From assembly GCF_030867095.1 (NCBI RefSeq), contig NC_081824.1, positions 350,522,203 through 350,586,202 of the forward strand: 64,000 nt of DNA, in the 5' to 3' direction. Made by a program: the position numbers and the translations under genes. Below are positions 35,010-47,339 of the stretch, in pieces; within the stretch, counting starts at the first letter, position 1, and each line of letters opens with the position of its first letter. The DNA is from Alligator mississippiensis (Eukaryota; Chordata; Crocodylia; Alligatoridae). The notes below the pieces were generated by a model. It saw nothing but the letters and a program-made list of their open reading frames with translations. It did not search any database and had not been told where the DNA came from.

Positions 35010-35115
35010 TTGTAAATTTCATAGACTTCACAGACTTCATAGACATTAGGGCTGGAAGGGACCTCGGAAGATCATCGAGTCCAGCCCCCTGCCCAAAGGG
35101 CAGTCAGCTGGGGTA
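35010..35115 (-). mobile_element. CR1 LINE 3' tail fragment
   Basis: 'tcatagacttcatagacatt' (the terminal repeat), 'agggctggaagggacctcgg' and 'gatcatcgagtccagccccc' are the antisense CR1 end. About 100 bp only. Confidence 0.8.
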
Positions 35116-35119
35116 AATT

Positions 35120-36365
35120 TGGTCCAGAATAATCTGTTTCTCATAGTGGCATGCAGCAGAGGTTGTTTAGTCATCAACTGATTCTATGTGGACCAGTTCT
35201 TTATAATTTGTTCAAATTATTGATCTATGAAGTTACTACTACTCCTCTGGGGAGATCGTTCCTTCGCCTTGAGATTGCCAAAATAAGGATTATTTAGGAA
35301 CTCAGTACTCCAGCATTCTCAAAACTTGAATGCAAGTCTACCTTGTCCTCTGTATTATTTGATGAGGTACCCAATAAGGCCTGATCCAGGATATATATTT
35401 TTTTCTGACTATTTTATTCTGTATAGCTGGAGCAGGCATCTGCATTAAAAACTGCTTAATCTCTGTTGGACACACTTGTTGCTCATCCGTAACTCTGACT
35501 CACGCAGGAGAATGCTTAATTCGTTGTGAGTAAAAATTCATGGCCTAGTGCTAATGCTGATAGATTTGCAGCATTTACCCTCTCAAACCATTGCATCATA
35601 GACACAGTCACCAGACTTTTGGAGCCTGCAGCCCAAGCTAAACTCATTAACAACAGGCTTCCTCTTCTAGAAGGATCATATTATCTGAGAGTACATCAAT
35701 TTTGACTCGCTGATTATAAGAACTATTTGTTTTCAATGTTGACTTGCTGATTATAATAACTGTTTACTTATTCTGACTAAGCTGTATTTTTGTTTTCTTT
35801 CATTTTACTTATGGACATATTCTGAAAGCACATTTAAGCAAAGCCCAGGTCTTCAGCCACTTTGTCTATCCAGGGAGTTCTGGCTTCCTTGTCAGAAGTT
35901 CAATATGTAACAAAATCAATGGCAATTCCAAGCAGCACAATGACATTTTTGTCTAACTCCAATGCTAACATCAAGTCAGCTAATTCCTGGTTGGAGATCA
36001 CAGTCATTCAAATTACTGTGATGTTCTTCAGTATCTTGATAAAAAATTTGGAAGATCTGGATAATTTTAATGGAAATCCATAGATTTCTAGTGTCTGCCA
36101 CAGAGTATCCTTATACTGCTCGCTCAATCAGTAAAATTTAGGTTATGTAGTAGTTGCCAGTCAGTGTCTTGTTCCACACTATTGTATAATGTGAATGTAT
36201 GCACAATGCAAGAGTAGGTGGAGTGAAAACCAGGGTATGGACAAATGCACACTTGGATTGACTTCAAAGTGGGTGGGGGAACTGTTGCTCTGTACAGTTG
36301 TATTGCTACAGAATTATGCACACATAACAGATACAGCATAAAAACTGCTGGGCTCTCATTTGTGA
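35120..36365. other. Intergenic, nothing recognised
   Basis: No supported exon or repeat. Some phrases near 35150-35290 may be diverged LINE sequence. Confidence 0.35.
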
Positions 36366-36369
36366 CCGA

Positions 36370-36437
36370 GTTTTGAGCCTGAAAGCTTGCGTATCATCTC
36401 TCAACTATACAGCTGATCCAATAAACGATACCACAAA
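36370..36437 (+). repeat. Unclassified short interspersed repeat (type B tail)
   Basis: 'gcctgaaagcttgcgtatca', 'tctctcaactatacagctga', then 'tccaataaacgataccac'. The same block is seen at 8190-8275 (minus) and 62660-62740. Confidence 0.5.
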
Positions 36438-36584
36438 AAAAACCCCTTGCTTCTCACTTATTTCTGGGCCCTCACTGGTATAACCCTGCTTCTGAATGGA
36501 AAGTCAGAACAACTGCTCTAAACACTTCGATCATCACCCTTTAGTGGTGGATCAGTAAAAAGCATCATTACCAGTTCACCCCGG

Positions 36585-36772
36585 GTCATAGGCGACTGGT
36601 AGGGAGTGCACAGGGGTGCACATGCCCCCCTGACAGGGCTGGTGCCCCCCCGAACAGCCGACACTGATGCTGTCAGCAGGGCTGGTGCCCCCCCAACAGG
36701 GCCGCTGCCATCATCAGCTTCTGCAGGTGCCCCCCCAGATTCAGGAGGCACCAGTCGCTCATGCCCTGGGTG
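36585..36772. mobile_element. Small MITE with 'gcgactggt / accagtcgc' ends
   Basis: Left end ggtcataggcgactggt near 36588 and right end caccagtcgctcatgcc near 36750 are inverted. The interior repeats 'ggtgcccccc' four times with 'gggctg' spacers. No coding and no clear duplication. Confidence 0.5.
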
Positions 36773-36984
36773 TGAAATCTACCATGATGATTAAGGATAA
36801 TAGATTTTTCTTTCATTATTCCATACTCACCTCCAAAAGTAATTATTTCTCTTGTTCCTCTTAGGAACAAACATCATAGTAGAACATGTTTATGTGTGGG
36901 AAGAGATGGGGAGAGCCAATTGTTTTTATTCACATTTTCCAGATAGGCGCTATCCAGAGAGTAGTTAGCCACATAGCCTGTCAC

Positions 36985-37205
36985 CTGCAAAAGATGCCTC
37001 TCTGAGCCAGTGGGTGCATCTACACGTGCAGTGGACTGTACTAAAACAAGTACTAAATGACGACTCTGCATGGCTATTTTTAGTACCTACTGTGCAGTAG
37101 CCCATCAAAGTACGGTAACATAGCTCGTTGCTATGGCAACGTAGCATCCCCATGTAGATGCACTCAGTTAGTCTCCAAGGTGCCACGCTGCCTTCCCTAC
37201 TGCTG
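36985..37205 (+). repeat. Type A short repeat, split by a MITE
   Basis: 'aaagatgcctctctgagcc' stands left of the MITE and 'ttagtctccaaggtgccacg' right of it. Removing the MITE and one copy of agt makes the junction read gagccagttag, matching gaacgagttag of the copy near 33245. This shows the MITE entered an older repeat. Confidence 0.6.
37012..37165. mobile_element. MITE, 'ctacac' family, AGT duplication
   Basis: Ends GGGTGCATCTACACG and CATGTAGATGCACTC. The 3-bp duplication agt is at 37009-37011 and 37166-37168. 154 bp, noncoding. Confidence 0.85.
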
Positions 37206-37209
37206 TTCT

Positions 37210-37785
37210 TCTGGGGGAACAGAAAGCGTTTTAATCATAAATCTGCTTTTGGGGGAAGCATCATGGAAAGACAGTATAGCTGTGCCCCATAGAACAGAAA
37301 AAGGTACCAGCTTGTTGTATTATTTCAAAGAGAAGAAGGGATCTAGCAAAATCTTTTATCCTGTCCTAAGACAGTATCCTGTCTGTATTGGATCAAAGAA
37401 CCCACAAACAGCCGAAAAGACATCAAAGAAAATGGAGAAAGCCTTAATATTCTTTTTAAAACAGAACTACTAAGATGTCTCAATTTTACCACTCAGTTTC
37501 AAAGCTGTTCATATCCTCCCATCCTAAGTTTTTGTAGGGCAGATTAGCTCCCTGGAGCAGGGAACCTACCTTTATACCTCCTGTGAAATGCTTCACACAC
37601 AGTGAAGGAGTCTTAAATTTCACTACAGTAACTGGAAGTATAACTGGCCAGTATTGTGCCCTGGAACAGGAACAACAGCTATAGGTTCACTGCTGCTAGG
37701 GAAGGTGTCACCTCCTTTATTTTGCTGATGACTTGCATGTAAGCAGCCAGTTATACAGTGGTTTTCAATGTCAAAAAAATTAAGT
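37210..37785. other. Intergenic, nothing recognised
   Basis: No supported gene or repeat. A 97-codon plus-strand frame across 37180-37473 has no domain-like features and begins inside the type A repeat. Confidence 0.4.
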
Positions 37786-37792
37786 GACATAG

Positions 37793-38115
37793 AATCATAG
37801 AAAATTAGGGTTGAAAGGGACCTCAGGAGGTTATCTAGTCCAACCCCCTGCTCAAAGCAGGACCAGCCCCAACTATACCATCTCAGTCAAGGTTTTGTCT
37901 AGCCAGGTCTTAAAAACCTCCAAGGATAGAGAGTCCACCATCTCTCTAGGTAACCTGTTCCAGTGCTTTACTACCCTTCATGTTAGAAAGTTTTTCCTAA
38001 TATCTAACCTAAACTTTCCTTGCTGCAACTTGAGACTGTTGCTCCTTGTTCTTTCATCTGCCACTAGGAACAGTTTAGCTCCATCCTCTTTGTAACCACC
38101 CTTCAGGTGCTATTA
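37793..38115 (-). mobile_element. CR1 LINE 3' region, antisense
   Basis: 'catagaatcatagaaaatta', 'gaaagggacctcaggaggtt', 'gtccaaccccctgctcaaag', 'gttagaaagtttttcctaat' and 'gagactgttgctccttgttc' are the antisense CR1 3' part in order. 5'-truncated. 38120-38525 after it shows nothing recognised. Confidence 0.9.
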
Positions 38116-38530
38116 AATTTCCCCAGCAGTCTTCTCATCTCCAGACATATCCCCCACCAATAGTGAATCTCCAGCCACTGCTTTACCCTCTCTGCTGCTG
38201 GAGCTGCTTCCAGGAAGGTGCAGAATGCAGGGTGTAGGGAAACAAAAGGGACAGCCCCCTAGCTCTATTCTGGCACCCCCTTTCCCTAGGAAGTGACCAG
38301 GGCTCATGCCCTGTTTGCCCACCCATTGTTACACTACTGGCAGCAACCCTACTGACAGCAGCCCAGCCCATTCTTCTATCACCCTTGTCAGCCTAGCATT
38401 GCCTTGTAGAGTGTTTGAGAACTTGAGAATTTTCAGTAATGGCAGAAAAAGTGCAGGTGTGGAAATCTGCTACCTGTTCTGCTTCTGCAAAATGCTTATC
38501 CCTTCCTGAAATTTCAAGTTCTCTCCTCAG

Positions 38531-40257
38531 GTTTCATAGTTTCATAGCAGCTAGGGTCAGGAGGGACCTGAACAGATCATCTAGCCTGACCCCCTGCCAC
38601 AGGCAGGAATGAATGCTGGGTTCACAAGACCCCAGACAGGTGATCATCCAACCTCCTCTTGAATTTGCCTAAGGTAGGGGCAAGGACCATTTCCCTGGGA
38701 AGCTGGTTCCAGATTTTGGCCACCCTAACTGTAAAATATTGCCTTCTGATCTCTAACCTAAGCCTGCTCTCCATCAGCTTATGACCATTGTTCCTTGTCA
38801 CCCCAGGTGGTGCTGAGGAGAAAAGAGCTCTGCCTATTTGCTGTTGATCCCCCCTGATGAGCTTGTAGGCAGCTACCAGGTCCCCCCTCAGCCTCCTCTT
38901 GCTGAGGCTGAACAGGTTCAGGTCCTTCAGTCTCTCCTTGCAGGGCCTGTCCTGCAGCCCTCTCACCAAGCGGGTGGCCCTCCTCTGAACCCTCTCCAGG
39001 CTGGCCACATCCCTTTTGAAGTGCGGCGCCCAGTACTGGATGCAGTACTCCAACTGTGGCCTGACCAAAGTCGCATAGAGAGGGAGTATCACCTCTCTGG
39101 ACCGGCTTGAGATGCACCTTTGGATGCATGACAAGGTATGGCTGGCCTTGCTGGCTGCGGTCTGGCATTGGCGGCTCAATAATGACTCCAAGATCCCTTT
39201 CTGCCTCTGTACTTTCAAGAAGGGAACTCCCCAGCCTGAATGTATGCTGTGGATTCCTTCTCCCAAGGTGCAGCACCCTGCATTTTTCTATGTTGAACCC
39301 CATTCTATTCTCGTCTGCCCACTTTTGTAGTCTGTCTAAATCTAGTTGCAGCCTCTCTCTCCCTTCAAGTGTGTCCACCTCGCCCCACATCTTAGTGTCA
39401 TCAGCAAACTTGGACAGCGTGCTTTCCACCCCCTTGTCCAAGTCACTGATGAAGATATTAAACAGTGCAGGCCCGAGGACCGAGCCCTGGGGTACCCCAC
39501 TGCTCACATCTCACCAGGTTGAGTACAACCCGTCCACCACTACTCTCTGGGTGCACCCCATCAGCCAATTTTTTACCCATCTAATTGTGCAGGCATCAAT
39601 GCCGCAGTCACTTAATTTATTGATGAGGATGGGGTGAGAGACAGTGTCAAAGGCCTTCTTAAAGTCTAGAAAGACTACATCCACAGTGACACCATCATCC
39701 AAGGATTTAGTTACTTGGTCATAAAAGGCAATCAGGTTGGTTTGGCAGGACCTGCCTTTGGTGAACCCATGCTGATTGCCCCTGAGCATGATCTCCCTTG
39801 CAGGCCCCCCATAGATGTGCTCCTTGATGATTCTCTCCAAGAGCTTCCCGAGCACCGAGGTGAGGCTTACAGGCCTATAGTTACTTGGGTCCTCCTTACT
39901 CCCCTTCTTAAAAATAGGGACCACATTAGCCAGTTTCCAATCCCCCGGCACCTGGCCAGATGACCATGAATGCTCATACAGCCGGGCGAAGGGCTCTGCG
40001 ATGACCCCTGCCAGCTCCCTCAACACCCTTGAGTGGAGGGCATCTGGACCTGCAGATTTAAAAATATCTAGCCCATCCAGAAGATCCCTAACTACATCTG
40101 CACTGACTGAAGGCTTGATAGAGCTATACCCAAGATTGTCCCTACCTCTGGTAGGTGGGATATCCTGGTGCCTGTTCAAGAAAACAGAGGCAAAGACACT
40201 GTTAAAAATATCAGCTTTCTTGTCTGGCGTGTGTCTTGTCACACCTGTAGAACACAA
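38531..40257 (-). mobile_element. CR1 LINE with most of the reverse transcriptase, fairly young
   Basis: The minus strand from 40257 encodes a non-LTR reverse transcriptase. The frame 40257-39514 contains NYRPVSLTSVLGKLLERII, GFTKGRSC and FLDFKKAFDTVSH, then YSTW before a TGA at 39511-39513 where CR1 has CGA (W-R-D-V), a CpG decay. The same frame goes on with [16 protein letters not shown] and KFADDTKMW (catalytic -ADD-). One frameshift near 39180 separates this from the C-terminal frame ending at 38622 ([35 protein letters not shown]). The 3' tail has 'gatcatctagcctgaccccc' and ends in the tttcata repeat at 38531. With one stop and one frameshift over 1.6 kb it is the least decayed LINE here, 5'-truncated within ORF2. 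Confidence 0.93.
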
Positions 40258-40259
40258 AC

Positions 40260-40955
40260 CTCTAAATAAACTAGTAGAGGTTGATCTTCTGTTTAACCTT
40301 ATGTTTAACCTTAAACTCTACAGGGTTTGTTCAGCCTATCCCTATTTTAACACCTGAAGAGGGGTATATGAAAGCAACCTGTGGGAGATGGGATATACTC
40401 TATTCAGTTAGTTCCTTTTTGTTTTGGTTCCTTTGGCAAAATGAGTAGCAGTTAGCTCTATAAGTAATTTGTAAACAGGAGGTTAAGTTGTTTTTGTTAC
40501 CCACCTTGCCTTAGAAGAAAATTTTGCACAGTGAAAACTTGAAATTGGATAGCTATTGTTTGGCATATTGCTTGCCTATTGATGTTCAGTGGTGCCACCC
40601 CTCGACCCCCATCCATAATGAACAGTCTTTAAAATACAATGTTCTTTGTTATTCTGATGTATAGCACTGACCTGCTGGAAAACTTCAAGGCCAACACACT
40701 GTGGACAAAATGGACCTGTAAATTTTGTGCAGAGATGTGGCATCTGCCTGGCATATTTATTTATCCATCGTCAAAATAGAAGCGGAGAAATCAAAAAATG
40801 ATGGTACCTTCCAAATTGCATCTTTTCATTCAATAATGGTGAGATGCCAAGATCCATTACAACCACATGCAGATCTAGGATTTGTATTTGGGACTATTCT
40901 GTCAGTGCTACCTCTAGTCTATTTGCTAGTACACAAATGCACCTGTTTTGCCATC
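40260..40955. other. Intergenic, nothing recognised
   Basis: No supported exon, RNA or repeat. 41412-41854 before the retroviral fossil is likewise unassigned. Confidence 0.4.
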
Positions 40956-40958
40956 AGT

Positions 40959-41411
40959 AGGTATGTTTACACATCCAATTAATTTGAAGCAATAAACTCT
41001 GGAGCAGTTTGAACTAGAGTAAACGAATCCTGGGTGTAGCATCTACACATGCATCAGGGACAGCAGCAATTTGAGCTGGGCCAAAAAGTTCACACCAGGG
41101 CCACTCAGCCCTGGCCTCCGGTTGGTGGCATTGGGGGCAGGGGCTGGTTGGGGCACAAACGTGCTGAAAGTGCAGAGCCATGTGGCTAGGTGGCAGGCAG
41201 AAGTCTGGCCCCTGGCTGGCTGGGCTGACTGGACACAGTTTATGTCTAGTCAGCATCTACACGTGCATTTAATTGCAATAAATTATCCTGGTGTAATATA
41301 GTACTATCCCTATCTTACTGCAGCATAAATTAGTTTACTGCAGCCTAATACTGTCGCATGTGTAGATGGTGATACTGTACTCCACAGCAAAGCACATATG
41401 TAGATGTGGCC
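40959..41411. mobile_element. Composite of 'ctacac'-family MITEs
   Basis: The left part (aggtatgtttacacatcca, then attaatttgaagcaataaac and tctggagcagtttgaac) matches the reversed right end of the element at 51792-52045. A second 'cagcatctacacgtgcattt' follows an agt at about 41250, with 'catgtgtagatgg' and 'catatgtagatgtgg' on the right. Most likely two related copies side by side. Individual ends are uncertain. Confidence 0.5.
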
Positions 41412-41859
41412 TGTGTGACCTAATTGGTCTACAACCTACTAGTAAAGGGTTAAACAAGATTTTAGTGTAGCTATACCAATTGAGGGACCAGAGAATGTGT
41501 CCCTCAATATAAGCCTTGGAGACCAAAATAAATATATAAAAACAAGCATCTTATGGCATCTGGCTGTAGCTGTCATGCAGATATTTCTTAAAGGAAACTA
41601 ATATCTAGTAAATTCTATATCAGCTATGGACAAGTATATTGAAACCACTGCTCTTTTACATTAGTGATATAAAAATTAATGCATAATGGCTCCTGCCCTG
41701 AACATCAGTCTAGATTTAGAAAACAGTACCTAGAAAATCAGTCTATGATTAAGGCCACAAACCTACTAGTGGATCAGTGAGATCAAACCTCCATATTCAC
41801 ACAGGTCCAGAATCAGGGCCTTGGTCATCTGGGTACAAAATGACTTGGTACTTAGTCAC

Positions 41860-42441
41860 TGTCACAACCCAGTGATTTTGGTGCCTCGGCACGATGGAAT
41901 TTTCCTGCCACATGAGAGCCTCTTGCAAAGCAAAGGTTTTCTGTTGCAACAGAAAAACCTCGGTGCAAGAGAGTTCCTGCCATTCGAATGCAAATTTGTG
42001 TCCCGCTATTGGCCAGTTCTAAATTATTCCTACGTGGCGGCTAGTAATTGGCTTGCTAGCCATTTAAAATTTCGTGCGACTTCTGCCCAAGTCGGAGAAC
42101 TTTGAGCACGCTGCAGAGTGCTTCTAAAAAGAGATCTGACTTGTGGCTGAGCTGATCGATAGACTGATCACCTATCGATTCTTCTCCCCGTTGCCGAGCG
42201 CAATCCCCAACGTACCCTTTTCCCGCCGGCTTGATTTGTGGACAGACGAGCTAGCCTGAGCTCTGCCAGCTGGAACAATTAACATAGTTGTTCAAACGAC
42301 CGGACTGTCTGCGTCGCAGCTACAAGCGGCGTAAGTAAAGTTTTGCAACCATTAAGCTTTGTCCGCCTCTCTATTCACCAGCCCGCCCAACGAACGAGTA
42401 ATTATTAAGTCACCTTGAGTCAGCTTTGGCCATCCGAGACA
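41860..42441 (+). repeat. 5' LTR of the ERV fossil
   Basis: 582 bp, starts TGTCACAACCC and ends CCGAGACA. Aligns over its full length without gaps to 47869-48450. A strong splice-donor consensus ggc|gtaagt lies at 42331, within the LTR, a position also known for spumavirus leaders. Confidence 0.95.
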
Positions 42442-44200
42442 TGGCGACGAGGATGGGATCTAAGGGCACGGTGATAGAGATGAACCTAATCGGGTGCTGT
42501 CCCTGGCGCACCGGGACCCGCCGTGTAGAGAATGCAAATGATCTATGGGCGCATATCGCTTACCACCAGGCGGTAGAAGGGGATGAAAGAAATATTGATG
42601 GCTACTTCTCCGTAAAGAGAGAAGAAGCAGTCGTGAAAGAATGGAGAACTAAGCTATCCCTTGGGGAGCTCGGATGCATAATGGGGAGCAACCAGGTCTA
42701 TTATCGACCCCCAGAGGAAACATCAACCATATCCTTAGCTGGGGTAAAGGCGCGGAAGGCAGAAAAGCTGACCCCCACTCAGGAGTTCGCTCAATGCACT
42801 CAATACCTAAGGGAAGGAGGGGAACCCACCCCCACGGACTGGTTCAACTGTCCGGATTTGGTGCCTGGGTCACGGGGCCATGAGCTCCTCGTTCAGCTCC
42901 GGGAGGATCTGGAAACTAAGGGCCGTCATGTGCCGAGATGGGGTCTAACTAAATGGAAGAAGGGAAAGATGATGAATGTGCTGTTCCGTACAGTAGCGGG
43001 TCTACTAAGGGAATACGCAAACTTAGAGGCACAGATGCATACGGCGGGTAAGGAGTCGCTGGAGTGGACAGCAAAGAGCTCTGGAGTGATGCTTGTCAAA
43101 GGGCACCAGCCGTATGATGCCGCTAGCAGAAAATGGCACTGAAAGAAGCGCGAGCTATCCGGGGAACCCGGAAAAGAGGGGCGGAGTTTCAGAAGACCCG
43201 GCGGGGATCTGCCTAGCGACTCTGCCCCCTGAGGTGACGTTGTTCCCAACGGCCCTGCCTCCTTGCCACGGGGAGGGGGCAATGGGAGGAAGGATGTACC
43301 CAATGCTTCCAGATGAAGAATTTAACTCTTTCTCTGCTGCAGCTCACCCAATAGCTGTGATGAAGCATGTTGCGGATGAAGAAGGTACTACACGTACCAC
43401 TGTTGTCACTCGCACACGCACCCGACCAGAAATTCAAGAACTTTGTAGAGAATCTAAAATAAAACCAGAAGAAACCTTGGCCATGTGGTTAGGACGATTA
43501 ATAGTGGAATTTGGATCTGACACCTTAGACAAGGAAGAAGCAAGTGCCCTGACCCGACAAGCGGCATGGAGTGGAGGGCGTGCTACTGACTTGAATGTGG
43601 TCATGGACAGTGCCCACTGGCCCATCCTGCTCCCAGCGCTCATAGTGGGACAGGTAACCCACAAATTTCACACCTGGCATGAAGGCCGCCCGCAGGAGGC
43701 TACTGCAGAGCAACTCCTCCTGGCTATAGTTCGGGTGTCATATCTCTCATGGAGCCCGAGAACGAATCCAATGGGACTAACAGCAGTCCAACGCAAAGAG
43801 AGATGTGCTCATTGCCACCTATCGGACCCTGGGGCAATTCCAACACCCTGGAAGCTATAGATGCCTGCATGGAGGTATACGGAGGAGCAAATGCCGTTAC
43901 ACTCCGACTCTTTTTGAACCCAAAGGCAGGTCAACCAGTGGGAAATCTCTTAGGCCATCTCCCACGACTGCAGGCACTCATGAAGCAAGGCGAAGAAGCT
44001 TCTGATGATATAAGGGACCGACCTTCAGCATACCCAGCCAAAACACTGAGACCTAGACGTCAAGAGTATACCCCCCGGCGAGAGCCATGGTGGTCACCTC
44101 CAAGAACCCCAAAGGAAAGAACAACAAAGGAAAGGAATATGTTTGGTTTTCTTCTCGCCTGCTCTGGACTTACAAAGACTCAGTTGTGAATTTTGGGAGA
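42441..44200 (+). pseudogene. gag-like region of the ERV fossil
   Basis: The first part begins with MGSKGT-like sequence right at the primer site and continues with charged, tryptophan-containing stretches. The following part is capsid-like, with a QAAWSGG...HWPILLPAL stretch. No CCHC knuckle was seen. Treated as a decayed gene; family assignment rests on position before the protease. Confidence 0.6.
42442..42459 (+). other. Primer-binding site, tRNA-Ser(GCU)
   Basis: TGGCGACGAGGATGGGAT directly follows the LTR. It is the exact reverse complement of the last 18 bases, including CCA, of vertebrate tRNA-Ser(GCU) as I remember it. The gag-like frame opens at an ATG overlapping the LTR/primer-site junction, so there is almost no untranslated leader. 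Confidence 0.85.
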
Positions 44201-44279
44201 AAGGGCCCAGTCTCATCTGGCCGAAACATTAGGATTCAAATTCGAGGACCCACCAAAAAACGAGTAATGGCCGTCGGCT

Positions 44280-47200
44280 CTGCCGGCGGCCTTCCCCAAC
44301 TCAAACCTGACCCCACTGATCCTCGTCCATACGCTGAACTCACTGTTTACGAACCTACCAATCCGAATGACCAACAACAAGTATTCTTCCTTCTCGATAC
44401 TGGAGCTCAGACCAACGTGATTACCTCAGTGATACCTCATCAAAAGACCACCAAAACGATCAAGGTACAAGGGCTTAACGCTATCGCCGTCATAACGAAG
44501 GTCAAGTTTTGGGTCCAGGACCACCGATACCCCCTAGAGGCTGTCCTAGGGGGCATCAACATTTTAGGGATCCCGGGGATAAGAGCGCTTGACCTTAAAG
44601 AACAAGTGCTACAGGCATTGCCCATTATTATCCCAGAATAGGATTGGCATCGACCAATGCTTCGTAACACCTCCACCTGGCGATATCAACCAATCCCAAC
44701 TAATGGTCCTCTAAAACAGTCCCTTACTGACCTCCTGCGGCAACTCAAGCGACGAGGCTGTATTAAGACCGTAACAGCCAGCACCTACCTGTCATCAGGA
44801 TGGGGAGTTGCGAAATCTGGAAAACCTAACGAAGCCCGGCTAGTCGTAGACTATAGGGAGGTTAACAAAAGATGTCAAGTACTTCAACAACCTAATCCTT
44901 CTACTCTGCCACAATGTATGTTTGAGATGGCACAGTTCCAACAAAGTAAGTGGGTCAGAGTCACATTGGACCAAAAAAAATGTTCTTTTCCATCCCGATA
45001 ACTAACCCGGAAAGAATACTAAATATATGTATTGATGACATCATGTACAGGTGGACAGTCTGTCCACAAGGATATCGCAACGCTCCATCACTAGCAACTG
45101 GTGCCATGAATAACACCCTAAAGAATTTTCAAGCCTCATACTCTCTTCCCCCAGAGGAGGAATTGAGAATTTGGAGTTATGTCGATGATATTGCCATCAT
45201 GGGTCGCGATAGTTCCGTAGTTGCTAGTATAGTCAACCAACTAGTCGCTCACCTTCAAAGTGAGGGATGGACGATCAACAAGGAAAAGTCATGCCTACAT
45301 CCTGTAGATGACATTACGTTCCTTGGCACTCAATACATCGGTTCCATCCGCCACGGAATCTCACATGAGGGTCCTAACATCGATCCATTAAAAACATTCC
45401 TCCCTGTAACTAAGAAACACTTTCAACAGCTTTTGGGTCATTTGAATTGGTATTGGCATTATGTTGGACCCAGTGATTTGGCACTCCTCACCAAATTGCA
45501 GCTACAGATCCGTAACAAATCCCAAAAGTCCACACCCTGGACGAAAGGAGACGAGCAGAACCTGCTTCGCCTGGTAACCACGGTTAAAGATACATAGCTC
45601 CATGCCATCGATCTAGGTGAGTCACTAACTACAACCCTTGGGTTCACCACAAACCACGTGTGGGCTGTCGTGCACAACCCTCGCAATGAGCTAGTATACA
45701 CGGCCCATAAGACGCTTCAAGAGGCACAACATCGATATGAAACCGTAGGAAAAATCCTCCTAGCCGAACAACTGGTGGAGCCTTTAGCAAGGGGGCATGG
45801 GATGTTATGCACTCCCGGTGCCACATTGTTACCCTTGCTGGATGCGGAAAGAGTCGACCCACGTTTTCAGGGGGAGTCTAAGACCTGGAATACGCTAGTG
45901 CTTACCCACCATTACAACTGGCATTGCTGGAGGTTGGAAGACATGGCACCTGATCCAAGCCCAGAAGATGAGGAGAAGGTCCCTACACTGTATGGAACTT
46001 CTGCCCCGGCGTGGATGACCTCAGATGGAACCTCCCGACATGGCGGAGGCTATGGGTACTATTGCAAAGCTTGTAACAATAGGGAAATGTTTCAAGCCGA
46101 CCCAGATGATAATTCAGCCCAAAAATGTGAATTGTTAGGATTTCTCAAGGTACTAGAACATTGTCTGACACATCATAACGACTCGCTCCCCGTTCCAATC
46201 ATCGCAATTGATTCGCAATACATTTATAAAATTCTTACCAGTACAGCTTTTCCCTCTGAAAATTTGAATGATTGGCAAGACATCTGGAAAATGTTAACTA
46301 AATTTGTACGCCTCCTGTTGGTTAGGCACACTAAGTCACACCGTCCGGATACTGATCCAGTACATGAGGTCATTGATAAGCTCTTAGAAGATCCACTCCA
46401 GACTGACATAGTCTTGCCTATCACATCTACCTCCGGTCCTGAAGTAAATCCATTCCTCGCGTGGCTTCACGAAAATTGGGGTCACCCAGGACCACGGGCC
46501 TGCCATCAACGTTGGTGCCGAACCCTTACGGAGCCGGCCTCATACGGAGCTCGGCGCGATTGGGAAAAGGTAGCTCAGGCCTGTGAGATATGTGCTAAAG
46601 AAAAGTGCCATAGAACCAAACATCAGCTCAGAGCTTTTGATTCTTCACAGTTTCAGGCAGGAAAAGTTTGGCAGGTAGATCTGCTAGGAACTCTCCCAGG
46701 GTCTAAGCCGCCAAATAAAGGATTAGTTGTTGTTGACTTGGGAACAAGACAGTTACAAGTTATTCCCTTACGAAAAAGCAATGCCACTGCTGTTATTTCT
46801 GCCTTAACTGCTGTATTTGCCACCTGGCAACCTCCTCATGAGATTCAGTCTGATGGGGGACCCCCTTTTAACTCTAACGCTCTAGACAAATTTGCTCGTC
46901 TTCACAATGTAGCCTGGCATCTCCATCTGCCATATTACCCGCAGTCCAACAGCATTGTGGAAAGACACATAGGTCTGTACAAAGAACAACTTCGCCTCAG
47001 AGAAGGAGGGACATTTAAAAACTGGACTAAATTCAATCATGATGTTCTCATTTCACTGAACACCACTAAACCGTTATGGGACGAAGCTAATGTCCAGAAA
47101 CCTCCACCTTGGGAACCCAAGTTCCAGCCAGATGAGTTAGTGTGGCTCTCAATACCACACCCCCATCAGTCTCATCCACAAGTTCACAAAGGAACCGTTC

Positions 47201-47330
47201 AACGGTCAGGACAATATCCTAATACCTATTCTGTTCAATTAGAAGAAAAGCCTGATCGTCCTCCTATTATCGTTCATCACAACTGGATGACTCACCGCTC
47301 CGACGTTCACCCAGTATCCTTACAGTGAAT
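44280..47330 (+). pseudogene. pol-like region of the ERV fossil
   Basis: Protease with DTGA active site, reverse transcriptase with YVDD, RNase H and integrase with zinc finger and catalytic core are all recognisable in the normal order. The RNase H-integrase part is the best preserved. The order and the absence of a dUTPase-like stretch are what can be seen. Decayed. Confidence 0.88.
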
Positions 47331-47339
47331 TTAATTATG

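Noticed and set aside
38779-39507. Reading the CR1 reverse transcriptase as a host gene
   Set aside because: The CR1 3' tail, terminal repeat and 5' truncation show that it is a LINE copy.
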